Origin: Lytechinus variegatus
Taxonomy: Eukaryota; Echinodermata; Echinoidea; Temnopleuroida; Toxopneustidae
Direction of reading: 5' to 3'
Assembly: GCF_018143015.1 (NCBI RefSeq)
Contig: NC_054758.1
Span: 5,069,501 to 5,133,500, forward strand
DNA length: 64,000 nucleotides
In this document: positions 10,819 through 24,100 of the stretch, in pieces
How the letters are laid out: every line of letters begins with the position of its first letter
Numbering within the stretch: the stretch's first letter is position 1
The notes under the pieces: model-generated
Database searches by the model: none
The model's input: only the letters and a program-made list of their open reading frames with translations
Told to the model about the DNA's origin: nothing
Position numbers and translations under genes: made by a program

Positions 10819-11984
10819 CAGTGGCGTGTACTGAGGGTCATATGGCATGGGGGGCACCAGCAAAAATTTTGAGTCACTTAGTGGTTGCGCGAAGCACGCT
10901 CTTAATTGCCAGGTGTACTGAATAAATTTTAAGGACTGTGCCATGAAAGGGATATGTATCTCTTTGATCAAATAATGCGAGCGCGAGCTAAAAATATTTG
11001 ACATTCAGACCTAAAAAAGGGACATTATAAGCAATTTTTTAAATCATGATACGTGCCTGTGTCACTAAACAAACAATGCGAGCGCAAAGCGCGAACTAAA
11101 ATTTTGGTATATATTCACCCCAAACAGGGACATTTTAAGGACTATTTTTAAGGAATTCAAAGAGCATACATATCTCACCAGTCATCTAATGCGTGCGTCA
11201 AGCGCTTGCTGATTTTGTTAGAATTGCATCCAAACACATGAAGCACTTTTTTCACTCGTTGTAATCATGAACATGAGACGTATCTCACTAATAAAATATT
11301 GCAAGCGTGAAGTGCGAGCTGAAAGATTGTGAAATTCAGACCTGAAGAGTGGCATTCTAAGGCTTGTTTGTAATTTGTTATGATAAAAACAGAAAAAACA
11401 TAAATATTTCACTAACTAAATGATGCGGCACGAAGCGCGAGCTGAAAATTTGTTATACAATATTCAGACCAGAAAAGGGAAAATTTAAGGACTGTTTTTA
11501 GGAATTTATGAAGAACAGATATATCTCACCAATCCACTAATGCGAACGTAAGCACTAACTGGAAATATTTTATATTCAGACTTTATAGGGGCAACCACTT
11601 TCAGTAGTTTATGAAAACGAAGCATGTCTCTACATTCTAATAGTAACACCTCGACTCGAAGTGCGAGGAAATATAAATTATTTGGTGCATATTAATTGAC
11701 TTGAAAACGGGATGTTTTAGTACAACAGGATTATAATATGCCATGCGAGCACCAGGAATGGTGTACACATTAGCCCTCAGCGATTTATGTTAAATAAAGT
11801 TATGCAATATTTTATGTAATATAACATAATATATATAATGTAACTTAATATAATACAAAAATACGCTAGTTTATTCCTCTACTTCGTCTCTCCTTTTTTT
11901 CTCCCTCTCTTTCTCCTCCCCCTTTAGTTTCCAGCCGAAGGGGGGGGGGGGAATGGGACACGTCCTCCCGTAGTTACGCTACTG
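10819..11984. mobile_element. Non-autonomous hAT-like element built of tandem units
   Basis: Left end CAGTGGCGTGTACTG, right end complement CAGTAGCGTAACTACG. The 8 bp outside the ends are GTAGGAGC and GTGGGAGC, a near-perfect 8 bp target duplication typical of hAT. The interior (about 10950-11700) is five to six diverged units of about 130 bp, each with a word like ATGCGAGCGCAAAGCGCGA followed by ATTCAGACC and AAGGGACATTTTAAGGACT. No transposase frame. Confidence 0.75.
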
Positions 11985-12617
11985 GTGGGAGCCGTCGGCA
12001 GAAATTTTGTTAAAAGGGACTACGAGATTTTTTCTGTATAACTTGCTTCATCATTACCCCAAAAAATACTAAAATTAGTTATCACTACAAAAACGTTGTA
12101 AATTAACCTTTGATAGGCATAGGAACCAGCATTCTTAATAGCCCCACACCAAGTCGTCAACTTCTCGTGTATAAGTTGCCGGTCCGCTTTATTACCCATA
12201 ATGCAACATTCTGAGTCTTGTAATATATAGGCCTACTTTAATAACACACAAATTCACTGCCAAGTGCATTTATATACACATATATATATATACATATTTA
12301 TAGCAATAGTATCTCGAAAGCTATATTTTTATACTAGCTATTTAGAGTCAACAGGAGTGTTATAATTCACACCAATGCAATTTAATGTATACAATTCTAT
12401 ACTTTTTTGTTACTTAAGATTTATATTTATATTTTATTTCTGACAACAAAAAATTGTAAGCGCTGTGAAACTTTTTGTGTGTAGCGCATATAAACGTTAT
12501 TATTATTATTCAATCTTTCCTGATTCGTCTCCCCTGGCTGGATAGAGAGGGGCTTTTCTGTTTTTCTCTATGCCTTCCTGGCCGTGCTTCCTGGACCCGC
12601 ATATCCCCGATGTTGTC
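11985..12617. other. Intergenic, nothing recognised
   Basis: AT-rich with short TA-rich runs (about 12270-12300). No gene or repeat pair stands out. Confidence 0.4.
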
Positions 12618-12895
12618 CTTTCATTGATTTTATTGAAATTGATTTCATGACAAGGGGAAGAAAATATGAATATTTCATATATGATATAATAGAATACAAA
12701 GTGGGTGACGTCATCAGCCCCCTCATTTGCATACTGACCAGGATGTGCATATAACTGTTGTGTGAAATCAATCGAAATTATAAAGTCATAACTTTTTTTA
12801 TTTTACATCCGATTTTGATTGAAAAATTCAGTGTAATGCTTCTGTTTTTTTTTTTCTCTCTTTTTTTGAAATCAAATTTTGTTGGGTAGGACCTG
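12618..12895. mobile_element. Truncated copy of a TTAA-type MITE
   Basis: Shares GTGACGTCATCAGCCCCCTC, CTGACCAGGATGTGCATATAA and ATTTTACATCCGATTTTGAT with the elements at 13496-14199 and 37320-37910. It lacks clear TTAA-bounded ends. Confidence 0.55.
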
Positions 12896-12956
12896 CATGT
12901 CCGACAGGGCTATTTTATAAGTGTAGATATTATAGGGCATCACTTTTGGTATGTTT

Positions 12957-13250
12957 GTATGTATGTTTTATTTATTTGAATACGGGATAAAAAAAAACCT
13001 GCTTTTAGCCGCAAGGCTGTTTTCCAGCAAGACCGTACATAAAAAGTTGAAAAACATAAAACAATCAATTATAAATCATGAAGCAAAATAATAAATACAA
13101 ACATTTGAACAGACATAAGTTGAATTGTAGGGCCTACATGATAAAAATAAAGATTTGAGATCAGAAAATAAGAACTAAAAAAGCAACAAAAAATATATAA
13201 ATATATACACATTTTAAAACAAACATAAGTACAATCAATATACATGATAA
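12957..13250 (-). mobile_element. Possible non-LTR retrotransposon 3' end fragment
   Basis: TTTATTTATTTGAATACGGG at the left and a GCCGCAAGGCTG word resemble reverse-strand LINE tails, as at 51590-51840. No coding remnant is visible, so the call is tentative. Confidence 0.35.
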
Positions 13251-13329
13251 AAAATGGTGTTTTTTTTTATTATTTATATATTCATATATATAGAGTTGAT
13301 ATTTGATTAGCGTATATCGTACTTAATTA

Positions 13330-13480
13330 TTTGCTTTTAATTATTCATTCAGTCGTTCATTCATTCATTCATTCACCCATTCATTATTTCATTCACTTGT
13401 TCACTTCATAATTTGATCGTTATTCATTCATTATATTCATTCATTCATTCATTTTTTCATTCATAACAGCTGACACACCC
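13330..13480. repeat. (ATTC)n microsatellite
   Basis: Imperfect ATTC/TTCA tetranucleotide runs. A second, smaller run of TTCG/TTCA lies at 14228-14270. Confidence 0.85.
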
Positions 13481-13495
13481 ATATCAATCCATCCA

Positions 13496-14199
13496 TTAAA
13501 GGACAAGTCCAGCCCAACAAAAAGCTGATTTGAATAGATAAGAGAAAAATCAAACAAGCATAACACTGAAAATTTCATCAAAATCGGATGTAAACCGGGG
13601 ATGTAAAATAAGAAAGTTATAACATTTTAAAGTTTCGCTTAATTTGCACATCCTGTTCAGTATATATGCATATGAGCAATGATGAGGATACTGATGACAT
13701 CACCCACTCACTCACACAATTTCTTTTGTATTTTATTATATGAAATATGAACTTTGATTTTCATTGTCATGTGAAACAAAGTACATCCTCCCTGAACATG
13801 TGGAATTCCATTGCTTTAACAGTGTGTGGTTCAAGCATGGGGGTCAATTCAATTCAATTCAATTTTAATTGAATTGAAAATTGAATTCAAACATGAAAAA
13901 CAAAAGAGATGAGCGAGTGATCACATCCACCCTCTCATATCACTGAATTGAGCATAGAACTGTTTTGTGAAAGATAAGCAAAACTTTAAAATGTCATATA
14001 GTGCGCTAGTGACCTTTATCCTCATTACCAGGCCCCTCGGAGAGAACCTTATTAAAGCCGTTGGTCCCCTGGTTGCTTAATTGCTCACAGGCACTCGATC
14101 AGCATAACTTTCTTATTTTACATCCGATTTCGATGAAGTTTTCAGCGTTATTCATGTTTGATTTAAATCAACTTCTTTCTGGGGTGAACTTGACCTTAA
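13496..14199. mobile_element. TTAA-flanked palindromic MITE (piggyBac-like), copy 1
   Basis: TTAA at 13496 and 14196 bounds inverted arms (AGGACAAGTCCAGCCC against GGTCAAGTTCACCCC as read inward), followed by matching TTGATTTGAATAGA-like and AATTTCATCAAAATCGGATG blocks. An AATTC run lies near the middle (13845-13890). Confidence 0.75.
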
Positions 14200-14749
14200 A
14201 TGTTGTTAATCATTATTATTATTAATATTTCGTTCGTTCGTTCGTTCATTCATTCATTCATTCATTCACATTTTAATCGCGTCGTCGAATTGTGGCGCTA
14301 CGCTAGCATCCATTTCCGCAATCTCTGCCTTTCTGGATCGATGCAGGTAGAGTTTAACGTTACATGTAAGCAGTATTTTGTTAATTTTGTGAGATATTGT
14401 TAGCCATATAATCAGCGTGATTAACGGTCCGTAAAACTATAATGTATTATATTTCATTTGTTTCATTATCAATTCTATTTCTCCGTCTATTTTGCACTGT
14501 TTCTTGTGATAAACTTCGGTATTGTGAATCTCGCAAATCCCATAAATTCCATATTTCTGAAACCGGGATTTAGCTCGTGTGTGTTTCGAGTGATAGTATC
14601 ACAGATTCGTGATATCGCAAATTCATATGTGTGCATTACAATTTTGTGCATGAGCAATATCGATGCCTTCTATTGTGTGTATGTATTCGGAATGAGACCT
14701 GTGCAGCATGCAGAGCCAACTAGAGCTGCCAACTGTAAATCTCTACTGT

Positions 14750-15660
14750 ATGGCAGTGTATCCTATTGCCGGACACCTTTATTTCAGTGCTTTAAAAATG
14801 ACAACTAGAGGAAATACAATGAAGAAAAATTATAGTTTTATACCTTGCTATTCCAAATATTCTGAAAATTATGAATATGATGAAATTATTTCATATTTTC
14901 CAACCGTTTTCTTTGCACCGCACTTGCCGCATACCCCTCCGCGAAAAACAATTATTTTCGTGCGTGACAAATTACATCATAATTCCGGACGCGCGACGGA
15001 CGGGTAAAAATATTCTTGATTATAATGATGTAAGAAAGAGTTGGTGTGATTTTTTCATGATATATCATCTCATGAGTAAATTCTAAGTTTTTGTTTGCTT
15101 TCTTATATCGATTTTGAGCAGATCTTTGTAATAAATTGGTGTTTGCTAACTAATTTCATTTTAAATTTTTTTTTTGATTGCGTGTTCGATATGGCACTTT
15201 CCAGTATTAATGCTCGTTCATATCGTGACCCTCAGTCAAGTTCTATCGATGCGCAGACGATCGTTGACGGCTCTCTATCTACCTACCTCGCGCACGGACG
15301 GCCGGGGTACATACCTTGAGAACTAGCCGTCGACGATCTGATCGATGGAGCGGACGAGATTGAAATTCGGCGAATCAGGCCCGAAATTAGGTCCGTATTG
15401 CCATCAGAAAATAGACCGATTGGGATCAATTGTTAATGCAAAACTATGTTGTATGATATTTTAAGCATTTTCTGTCATTTTAGAGAAAAATAAGGTAAAA
15501 GTTGGATTTTTTCGCCTTGTTTTTGCAAACTTGTTCTTTGAATTGATCTGTGAAATCGAACTGCGGAAGTCTTACGGTACGAAATTGATTTCGTACGCAG
15601 TATACAATATGCGCGTCCGGAAATATGATAATGTCCGGTAATACAATACGTGACTATACT
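14750..15660. repeat. Possible nested foldback structure
   Basis: ATAATTCCGGACGCGCGAC (about 14979-14997) has an inverted partner near 15612-15630, and TATTGCCGGACA (about 14764) has one near 15634-15645. Inside is a hairpin whose arms are about 15241-15274 and 15318-15349 (ATCGATGCGCAGACGATCG against its complement). It may be a diverged MITE or a CpG-rich regulatory segment. No supported gene. Confidence 0.4.
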
Positions 15661-15860
15661 TGTTGTGTGTATTAAGTACCGGTACTGAAAAATGGAAAGA
15701 ACACTGAAGGTTTCATGTAAATACTGATTATAATATAGACTTTGTTCCACTTCCAGAATATCTAGAATAGATGCTTGATTGATGAAGACTTGAAGTTGAA
15801 CTAGGCCTAGTTTAGATCTAGACAGTAACAACAAAGTTAGAATACTTCAACACCAGTCCA

Positions 15861-17413
15861 GGGGCCCGTTTCTCAACACATGGACAAGTTAGTCATATCT
15901 TTATCCACCAACCATGGAGTTAGTTCCAATCTTACTAAACCTGCCTGTTTCTTGAGAGGCTTCCTACATGTCCTAACTAGAATAACTTGATATGGATACT
16001 AACAGTAAAAAGAGCAGACGAGACGTAGCCTTAGACTTAGTCACAAAATAGCATAATTTTCAAAAAGAAAAATTATGACAAAATTGCAAATATTGTGATA
16101 AATTGGGAAATAAATCTTTTCAAAATAATAGCACAGGAGGATTATGCATCATACATACTTAGACCATGAAGACTGGAGCATTCAATTGCAGAGAAAATTA
16201 AATAATGAATAATTCATTTCATGACTAAAAAATCACTTGTGGACGTTGAGATGGGTACCCCGGGATATCCAATTTTAATAGTTTACAAAAGTAAACCATA
16301 ATGGTTTTATTTGTAAAATGATGACAATTATACGGTCTTACGATTCCAAACGTCATCAACATATAGTGTAACAAAACATTTTTAATCATTGACATCGAAA
16401 CATACGGTATTTGACAAATTATATGCATTATTAAAGATACAATTTATCTTACTGTTAATAGGGGTCTGAAAACAACAAATACGAGATCAGTTATGGATGG
16501 CGTGACGTGGTAGAATCGTTATCGATTAAATTAATTTAACTATTTCAAATTGAATGGTTGCCAACAGTTTTTATAGTTTCTTTATAAAAATATTACAATT
16601 ATCATTGAATGCATTAACCCACTTGTTTTGTGATTTAATTTCAACCTCTATGATTCATTACGTAAGATTATAATTTTCAAATTTCCAGGCACTTTCGTAT
16701 GTCATAGTCTACCCACTCATTCAATGAACAAGGTTATGATATAACCTTGTTCTCAGTTATATCTCCATGTGTGGCAAAATAAGGGTGGCAATGTTTGGCT
16801 TATTTTCCCTTTTCCTTTGGGGCAAATGCTTGATTTTTTTACACTGACAGTTTTCATTACACCTATTATTCATACAACTTGGCTCTTATTTAAATTTGAT
16901 TCTTTAAATCATTTTATTTCTTAATTAAAAATAGAGATCAAAAAATGAAAATTTTCTTGCCATATTACTTTCCACCAATAGAGGGCGTACACAAAAATAT
17001 GCCCAAAATTCAAGTTTTTGAGCGCTCTGGTGAATACAAAAATTATTCCCAAGTTACTAATGAAAAATAAATTGCAACTGTATGGAAATTAGTAATTTTG
17101 GTCACAAAAGTGATATTTTAATAATTTTTTAAAGTCTGCTCTGTACAGCATTGGCATACCATAGTCCTACCTGTAGATTCTCCACAGGCAGGGTGGTAGC
17201 AGTGAACAAGTGAGTCTACCCACGTGATGCCACTACTTCATTAAGATTAAGAAAGGAGTTATGACAGGTTCGGAGGCGTCATAAATATTTAGTGAGGTTG
17301 TTGTACCCGATCTTGGTAAAGAGGGCTTCGTGAAACGGTTAGCGGACAAGTAGTGCACTATCTCCGATTTAGTCAAGAAGTTAGACTTATGACAGTGTTG
17401 AGAAACGGGCCCC
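15861..17413. mobile_element. Terminal-inverted-repeat element, GGGGCCCGTTTCTCAACAC ends
   Basis: The left end GGGGCCCGTTTCTCAACAC is matched by GTGTTGAGAAACGGGCCCC at 17395-17413. Just inside are further diverged inverted words. The 1.5 kb between is AT-rich without a recognisable transposase. No clear target duplication, so the superfamily is unknown. Confidence 0.65.
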
Positions 17414-18127
17414 AGGCTACATAGCCCCAGTCAGATTGCAATGGACACACTGAATGAATGGAACTCAGGAACTCGCCCACATGATACATCGAGGCATGGT
17501 CAAACTTGATCTAGCTAGATCAAAATAGGGTCTAGAAATAAAATAACAAAATTAATTTGTATGATGCCTTAGAAACTTAAAGCCTCATCAAACAAAGCCA
17601 AGGGACTTGTTGACATAAGATTTCTACTTGAACCAAGTACATGTAGTAGGATGGGGGTCGGGTGTCCGGACAGTTTATCTTTTTGAAGCCTTCTTTTTTG
17701 TCTTTGGATTATACTAAAATATGAATTCAATACTTGTAATCATCTTCTATTTTGTTCTTTATAATATTTCCTAACATTTTGTACGAGAAATTGATGAAAC
17801 TTCACTTTTTTTCCAAATGACTTTCTAAAATTGATCGTCCGGACACACAACAACTGGGTATATCATGATCTGTTTCCGTCAATCCATCATTTAGTGTGCC
17901 TCTTTCTTTTTTTTTAAACAGGGTACAACCATCTTAACAATTTGTTAATAATAATATTATATATTATACATAAAATTTATACAGTTCAGATATTGCAGCT
18001 TGAGATCATCTCCAGCGTTCACTCAAAGCACAATGTATTTCATTGTGTGAGGAGGCCGTGGTCGGCTTCTGCTTTCCTGTGACAAGGGAGACCCTCCTTC
18101 ATAATCTTGAATGCGTCTCTGGCTAGG
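17414..18127. other. 5' flank of the zinc-finger gene
   Basis: The coding start at 18128 lies 45 nt after an in-frame TGA at 18080. The flank should hold the 5' UTR and perhaps an untranslated exon. CTTTCCTGTGACAAG near 18072-18086 could be a splice acceptor. No firm promoter motif. Confidence 0.35.
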
Positions 18128-21100
18128 ATGGAAGGCACTTCAGATGCAGGGTCAAAGGTGAAAGATGAGAGGTCAGACGAAGATGAGGTCACTATAGTTG
18201 AGGATGCAGATGAAGCACAGGAGAATGGAGGTGGAAGGTCAAGCGAGGGCACTTCAGCTAAGAAGAAGGTATGTTTCTCTTCTCACTGCAGTTCTTCCCA
18301 TCCCTCCCCTTTTCCCAATAGCAGAATCCCCAAGGGTGAATAGTTTTGTTCAATGTATCAACTACTAGTATCTTATGGATTTGAGAAGTGGAGGTTAAGA
18401 TGAGGGTGCTTTAAGGCCGGGTTGCACCAAAGTCAAATCCCCCCCAAGATTCTGTCCATATTCGCCCTGATTCAGATGGTTTTGGTTGATTCAAATGTTC
18501 CTGAATTCCCCCTGAATACAGAATACTCCTGAAACCACCCGAGTATGTGTATTTAGATGAATTTGCAGCTGATTTGGTTCCAGTGTATCCCTGGCTTTAG
18601 CGAAGATGAAGGTACATCCTCCTTTTTGCTGCAGATCCCTCACCCCAAATCTGCAACACGTTCCAAATCACTTTGATCATTGTTTATTAGCAAATGTGTA
18701 ATGCCACTATTGATTATTTTTTTATGCAGGATGCTGTATATGTATATATACTGGGAAGGGAGCTAAATATGATTTTTATGCAAATGTTTATTCACTTTAT
18801 TTGAGCGTGACAATGGGTGATTTCAAGTTTGGTATTCGGAGTTGGTGTTGAAAGCGCAATTTGGATTGCGTTTCCTATCTCCAAAACCTATTCTATTTCT
18901 AAGTTCACAAAATGATAAAGAAAGAAATTTTAAAAGCTCAACACTAATAGTTAGTGACTTTTCAGGACAAATTTTGTTTTAAGTTTGGTGCTATGCTCAT
19001 GTAAAAATTGACAAAACGCCAACACCAAAAAGGTCAACATTGAACTTGAAATCACCATGAAGATTCTATGACTGAAGTCCCAACAGGCAACAAATTTATT
19101 CAAGCAGCTGTTCATTTCTAAAGAATCACAAAAGAAAGAACAGCAATAAGGACTTTTTGATGTGTCTGCCTTCGAAGCCGCTAGTTTCAGTGTAGAAATC
19201 CGAGGGGTGAAATTTTACAAATATCCATTTCAATATCAATTTTCCATCTTTCATATTATTAAACAAACTGAAATTTGAATGCATGACAAAAAATCAATAA
19301 CCAAGCACTATTACGACAAGATATTTGCCAAGATTTTAATTATACAATCTACCTTTAATTGGTGAAAAAAGAAAGAATTTGACCTTTATTGAAACTAGAT
19401 TTTAACACTTTTCCGATTGTTTGCGGCGAATGAAAATTTCAAATGTGGTCGGTGGAATATTGTTGTTCATTACTGTATATGCCAGATGAGTGCCCGCACA
19501 TGCCCAGACAAGCAAATTTCAGGACATATTGCATAGTTTATTTTCGCATGCCTCCAAATTATGTACTACACATATATAACCAGATCAAGATGCGGCGATA
19601 AGCATTTATCACAAAAGCATATTTCCCTTTATGTATGACCTATAGCTGCGGAGTCATGCAGGAATCATTTGTCTACGCAATTGCAAGAGATGTTGAGCAA
19701 AGTGCATGCCAGACATACTTTCTGCTGGCGGCTTTTAACCTTGTTCAAAGAAATTTTATTTGCTGTTACTCCATCTCATTTGAAACCTCCTTGAAATCAC
19801 CTAATAAATTTTGAATATCTGAATATCTGGACTAGAGTTTCAATATCTTTGAGTAGAACATGCAGACATATGTAGATGTATTGTACATTCAATGAATCCA
19901 TTATGCTTTAATACAATTAGATAATCACTTTGATCATTGTAGTATTTTTAAGTGTGTAATGCCAGTGTTTATGCATTTTTTTAATGTAGGATGCTGTTGA
20001 CCAGGAGAGGAGCCAGAGTTCTAATGTCTTTGAGTACAATATGCAGTCTGTCCTACATGTAGATGAAGATATGTCTCCAATAGAATCCAGACAAGGTATT
20101 TTTAAAAAAAATACAAAAGTCTGTTCATAGATATTATTTAGATTAATGTTAAATATATGATTTGAATGAGAAGAGAAAAAAGTTATTGTGAAATGGAATA
20201 TGCTTGAACATTTGTTTGTACAGTGCGTCCCACAAAAAAACTAAACTGAGACTTATATAATAGACAAATGATCTACCAATGTAAAGCTTTAACCTCTTCT
20301 TTCATCTGAAATTACTTGAATTATTTCTCATTCACGCATGAGTGAGTAAAAACAATTTGAAGAGGGGATACCAAAAAGTCATTTGGTGGGCTGTATCTGG
20401 GTTTCAAAAAGAAAACCATATTTTAAAAAAGTTCAATATCTTATCTTTAATTTGATACCTCAATTACAGAAAATGGTCAAGAAATAACAAAGTTCTGGTT
20501 ATTTGAAATAAGGCTTGAATTTCATAAAATGAAGAGGTTTTACAAGCTAGCGTTCAAACTCACTGGACACTCCGTTTTGTTTACAATCAGCCATGCATTA
20601 ACTATTTTGTTAACCATGCGATAGCTTCTGTTGGAAACCGGTGAAACACGTTTATTTAATGAAATTATGGAACAAGCATTGTTTCGAGGGAACATAACAT
20701 CTTGATCATTTTTGTGATTAAGGTATCAAATAAAAGAGCAGATATTGATTTTTTTAGGCATGTGATTTTCTTTTTAAAATTCAGATACCCCTCGCCAAAT
20801 GAGTTTTTGGCATCCTTTCTTCAAATTAGTTTTGCTCACTCATGCGTAAATGAAGAATAATCTAAGTAATATCAGATGAAAGAGGAGATTCTAAGCTTTA
20901 CATTGGTAGGTCATTTGTCAATTGTATTTGTGATTAAGTTATGATAAATCTAGTTAAATCATAGCTTAATCTCGGATTCGTTTTTTTTCTAAAATGCACT
21001 GTATAATTCATGTTAACTATTTTACTTCTGTAAGTATGCAAGTTTTCTTTTACTGTAAATGAAATTTCCCATTGGGGCAAAATTATAGAAAAAATGTTTA

Positions 21101-24100
21101 ATCCATGGTTGAATTTAATATCAAGCGATTTTTTACAAAGAAATATCAAAGATGATATGACACCATTTGAACTGGGAACATTCTTCAATTGGGAATTTGC
21201 TGAATTCTTTCAATTTTGCAAATTATTTCCATTTTCTTGTTAGTCATTTAAGCTCATAGGTATTCATAAGTTAGAAAAACATTGCCAAATTGTATGGTAA
21301 ATTGATGGTTGAATTTAATATTAAGCGATTTTTTACAAAGAAATATCAAAGATGATATGACGTCATTTGAACTGGGAACATTCTTCAATTGGGAATTTGC
21401 TGAATTCTTTCAATTTTGCAAATTATTTCCATTTTCTTGTTAGTCATTTAAGCTCATAGGTATTCATAAGTTAGAAAAAAAATTGCCGAATTGTATGGTA
21501 AATTGATTTGGACAGATCCATTGTGTTGCCAATTTGAGGGACTTTAGTGATTATTTTCCTTTAAAATTGTTTTAGATTTAGAATAAAAAACTGAAGAAAT
21601 TAGAATGGGTGCTTTGCTAGTAAGCCTTTCCCTATTTTTTTTGTGTAAGTGTTTTTGACAGGTGATTGGTATCATCATATTCAGGTCTCTATATTAAAGG
21701 TTATTTCCCCTTGAATTTTGTTTCCGTGATTTTTTTTTTCTTCTTTGTTTCAACCAGATTCTCATGGTACCAATGTAGACTCAGATTTCCAGGCATCCAT
21801 GGACCAGGGCCTGGACCAAGGGGGATGGTCCTGGAACAAGGAATCAGAGGTGAGATGAGATAGGGGTTTATAAGCAGGGGGTGTCTCACAAAGATTTAAG
21901 TATGAGTTAAGTATTTAAGTATTACTTACCGGCGTGCCTAGTTCATGCATTATAAATGGCATGGCGGCATTGGTCCGACGCGCAATACTTCGTATTGATC
22001 AGTAAGTTCGTGCGTTGCATATTACGACTCTAAGTCATACTTAAATCTTTGTGAACTACCCCCCATATCTCACATAGCAATATGACGAGAAAGGCAATCT
22101 TTTTTTCTGAATTTGACATTTATTTTTTTAATTTTGTCTTTCACAAAAGTTGGAAGAAATTTCACTCAAATGTGAGTTTTTTTTTCTCCTCTGAATAGAA
22201 TATTTTTAGTATTGTAGTATAATAGTAATCAAAATTTACAGTGGAAATTGATGTTACAATATTTTGTTGACATATGATGGCGATGGTTGTTATTAAGTTA
22301 CATAGTATGTAATTGTTTTTTTTTTACTTCTTTTGTAATATTCTTCATTTGTTGATATCATTTGTGTGCTTTTACGTTTTGTGAATCATTTGCCAATTTC
22401 AGCTGTTAAAAGCTGCAATCATATGCTTAATAAATCTTGAATCTTGCATTTATCCTATTTAACATAGCAAGTTTGGATGATGATTGGTTAATGATTTATT
22501 GTCACATGAACTCAGACAGAATGAATGCTAACTTTCATGATTTTATGAACTTTTCTTATAGCATGAATCACATTTTTGAAAACAATTGGTTTGAAATCAA
22601 CCTTTTTATGTTATACAGCACCACCTCCCTTGTATATTCTTCCCCATGTCTATTCTGTCACGAATATAAACTTACTGACATTTATTCAGAATTCATATAT
22701 GAATATTGATAAAAAACAGTAGGGATTCATAAATGAGAATTATGAGTGTCTTCATATTTTTCCCCATTTTCCCCTCAATAATTCTGTATTTATAACAATA
22801 TCTCCATTTACTCTGCAATAGTGAAATATTTTGTAAATGTCCTCACCTGATCTCAACATTTAGAAAGCATTTCATTAGCTTGGGTATTAAAGTGGTCTTT
22901 TTGCAGCAGTGAGAGTGATGCTCTTCAATATATATCCTTTCTTCCAAAGATCATCCAACCAGATATGAGTGGCACCCCCCGTAGCTTCTTTTTCGAGTGT
23001 GAAATCTGTCACAAACGGCTGTCCTGTAAGTCTAACCTTGGTCGCCATATGAAGGAGCAGCACAGCACCGTGAAGCATGCCTACTCTTGCCTCCAGTGCT
23101 TGGCGGAGTTCAGACGAAGGTGCGACCTGAAGGCTCATTATGTGAAGCGCCACCCGGACGATCTCTATGAGGCCGACACTATCCCCTACCAAGCCTCCAG
23201 ATTTGCTGCTGCCTTTACAGATCAGCAGTCTCCTGCAGACTTCCAGGAAATGATCCAAGTACAAAGACAGGAACAACAGAACTTGCAGTCATCCATGATT
23301 GTTGTGACACCGAATGTCAATCCTTTTGACCATCATGCTTCAATAACCAGTCAAGATAGCCTAAGCCCTCATACTTTCACACAGGATATAGGCCCACCAA
23401 ACTCAGAAACAGACTTCTTGTACCAAGGCACGCGAAGAAGTCAAGCTTGTTTGGACAGTGGAGCGGTCCAGAGAACTTCTGATCCTGTAGGAATAGACAA
23501 TGCTAAGGCTAGACTTGGAAGAAGTGTGACTCAGGGTCAGAGGAACAGTGGCTTTTCTATTTCCAATAGCCCAGTCAACCAAATGGCTACCTCTGTCATC
23601 TCTGACAGACCATCACCAAGACAAATTGGTGGCAAAAATACTGAAAGTGGTGCAGGACATTTGCAAGTGCCACCTGGTAAAAGACATCGCTCTGACAACA
23701 CTCAAAGTGCAGTTCAATCTGAGACTGATGTCCAAATTGTCAATGTGGTTGGTGCAGGTGACCTAGAAGGTAGACATGGCCATAATACAGGCAATGATCG
23801 TGAGGGTAAAAGGAATAACACTGGTCAAGGAGCACTATTAGAGATACTGGAGAGCAGGTTTCCACATGACATGCCACAGTATCCAGAACCTGTTGATCAA
23901 CCTAGAACATCAAATAACAAAGCACAAAACAAACAGAATACACCCATGATGCTTAATACTGTTAATGAGAATTTAAGCATAGGTACACATAATGAAGGAG
24001 ATGATAGTGTGAATGATATACGTTCTGAGAATCAGAATAGAAAATGCTCTCTTAGAAAAAATGATATTCCCTCTACCCTGAAGAAGAAACATGGCAAGAG

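Noticed and set aside
14200-15086. Overlapping 67-116 codon frames
   Set aside because: AT-rich chance ORFs without domains, splice support or codon bias.
22898-22909. TTTTTGCAGCAG tandem acceptor before zinc-finger exon 4
   Set aside because: Both AGs would require a phase 2 donor, but exon 3 ends in phase 0. The acceptor at 22949 fits.
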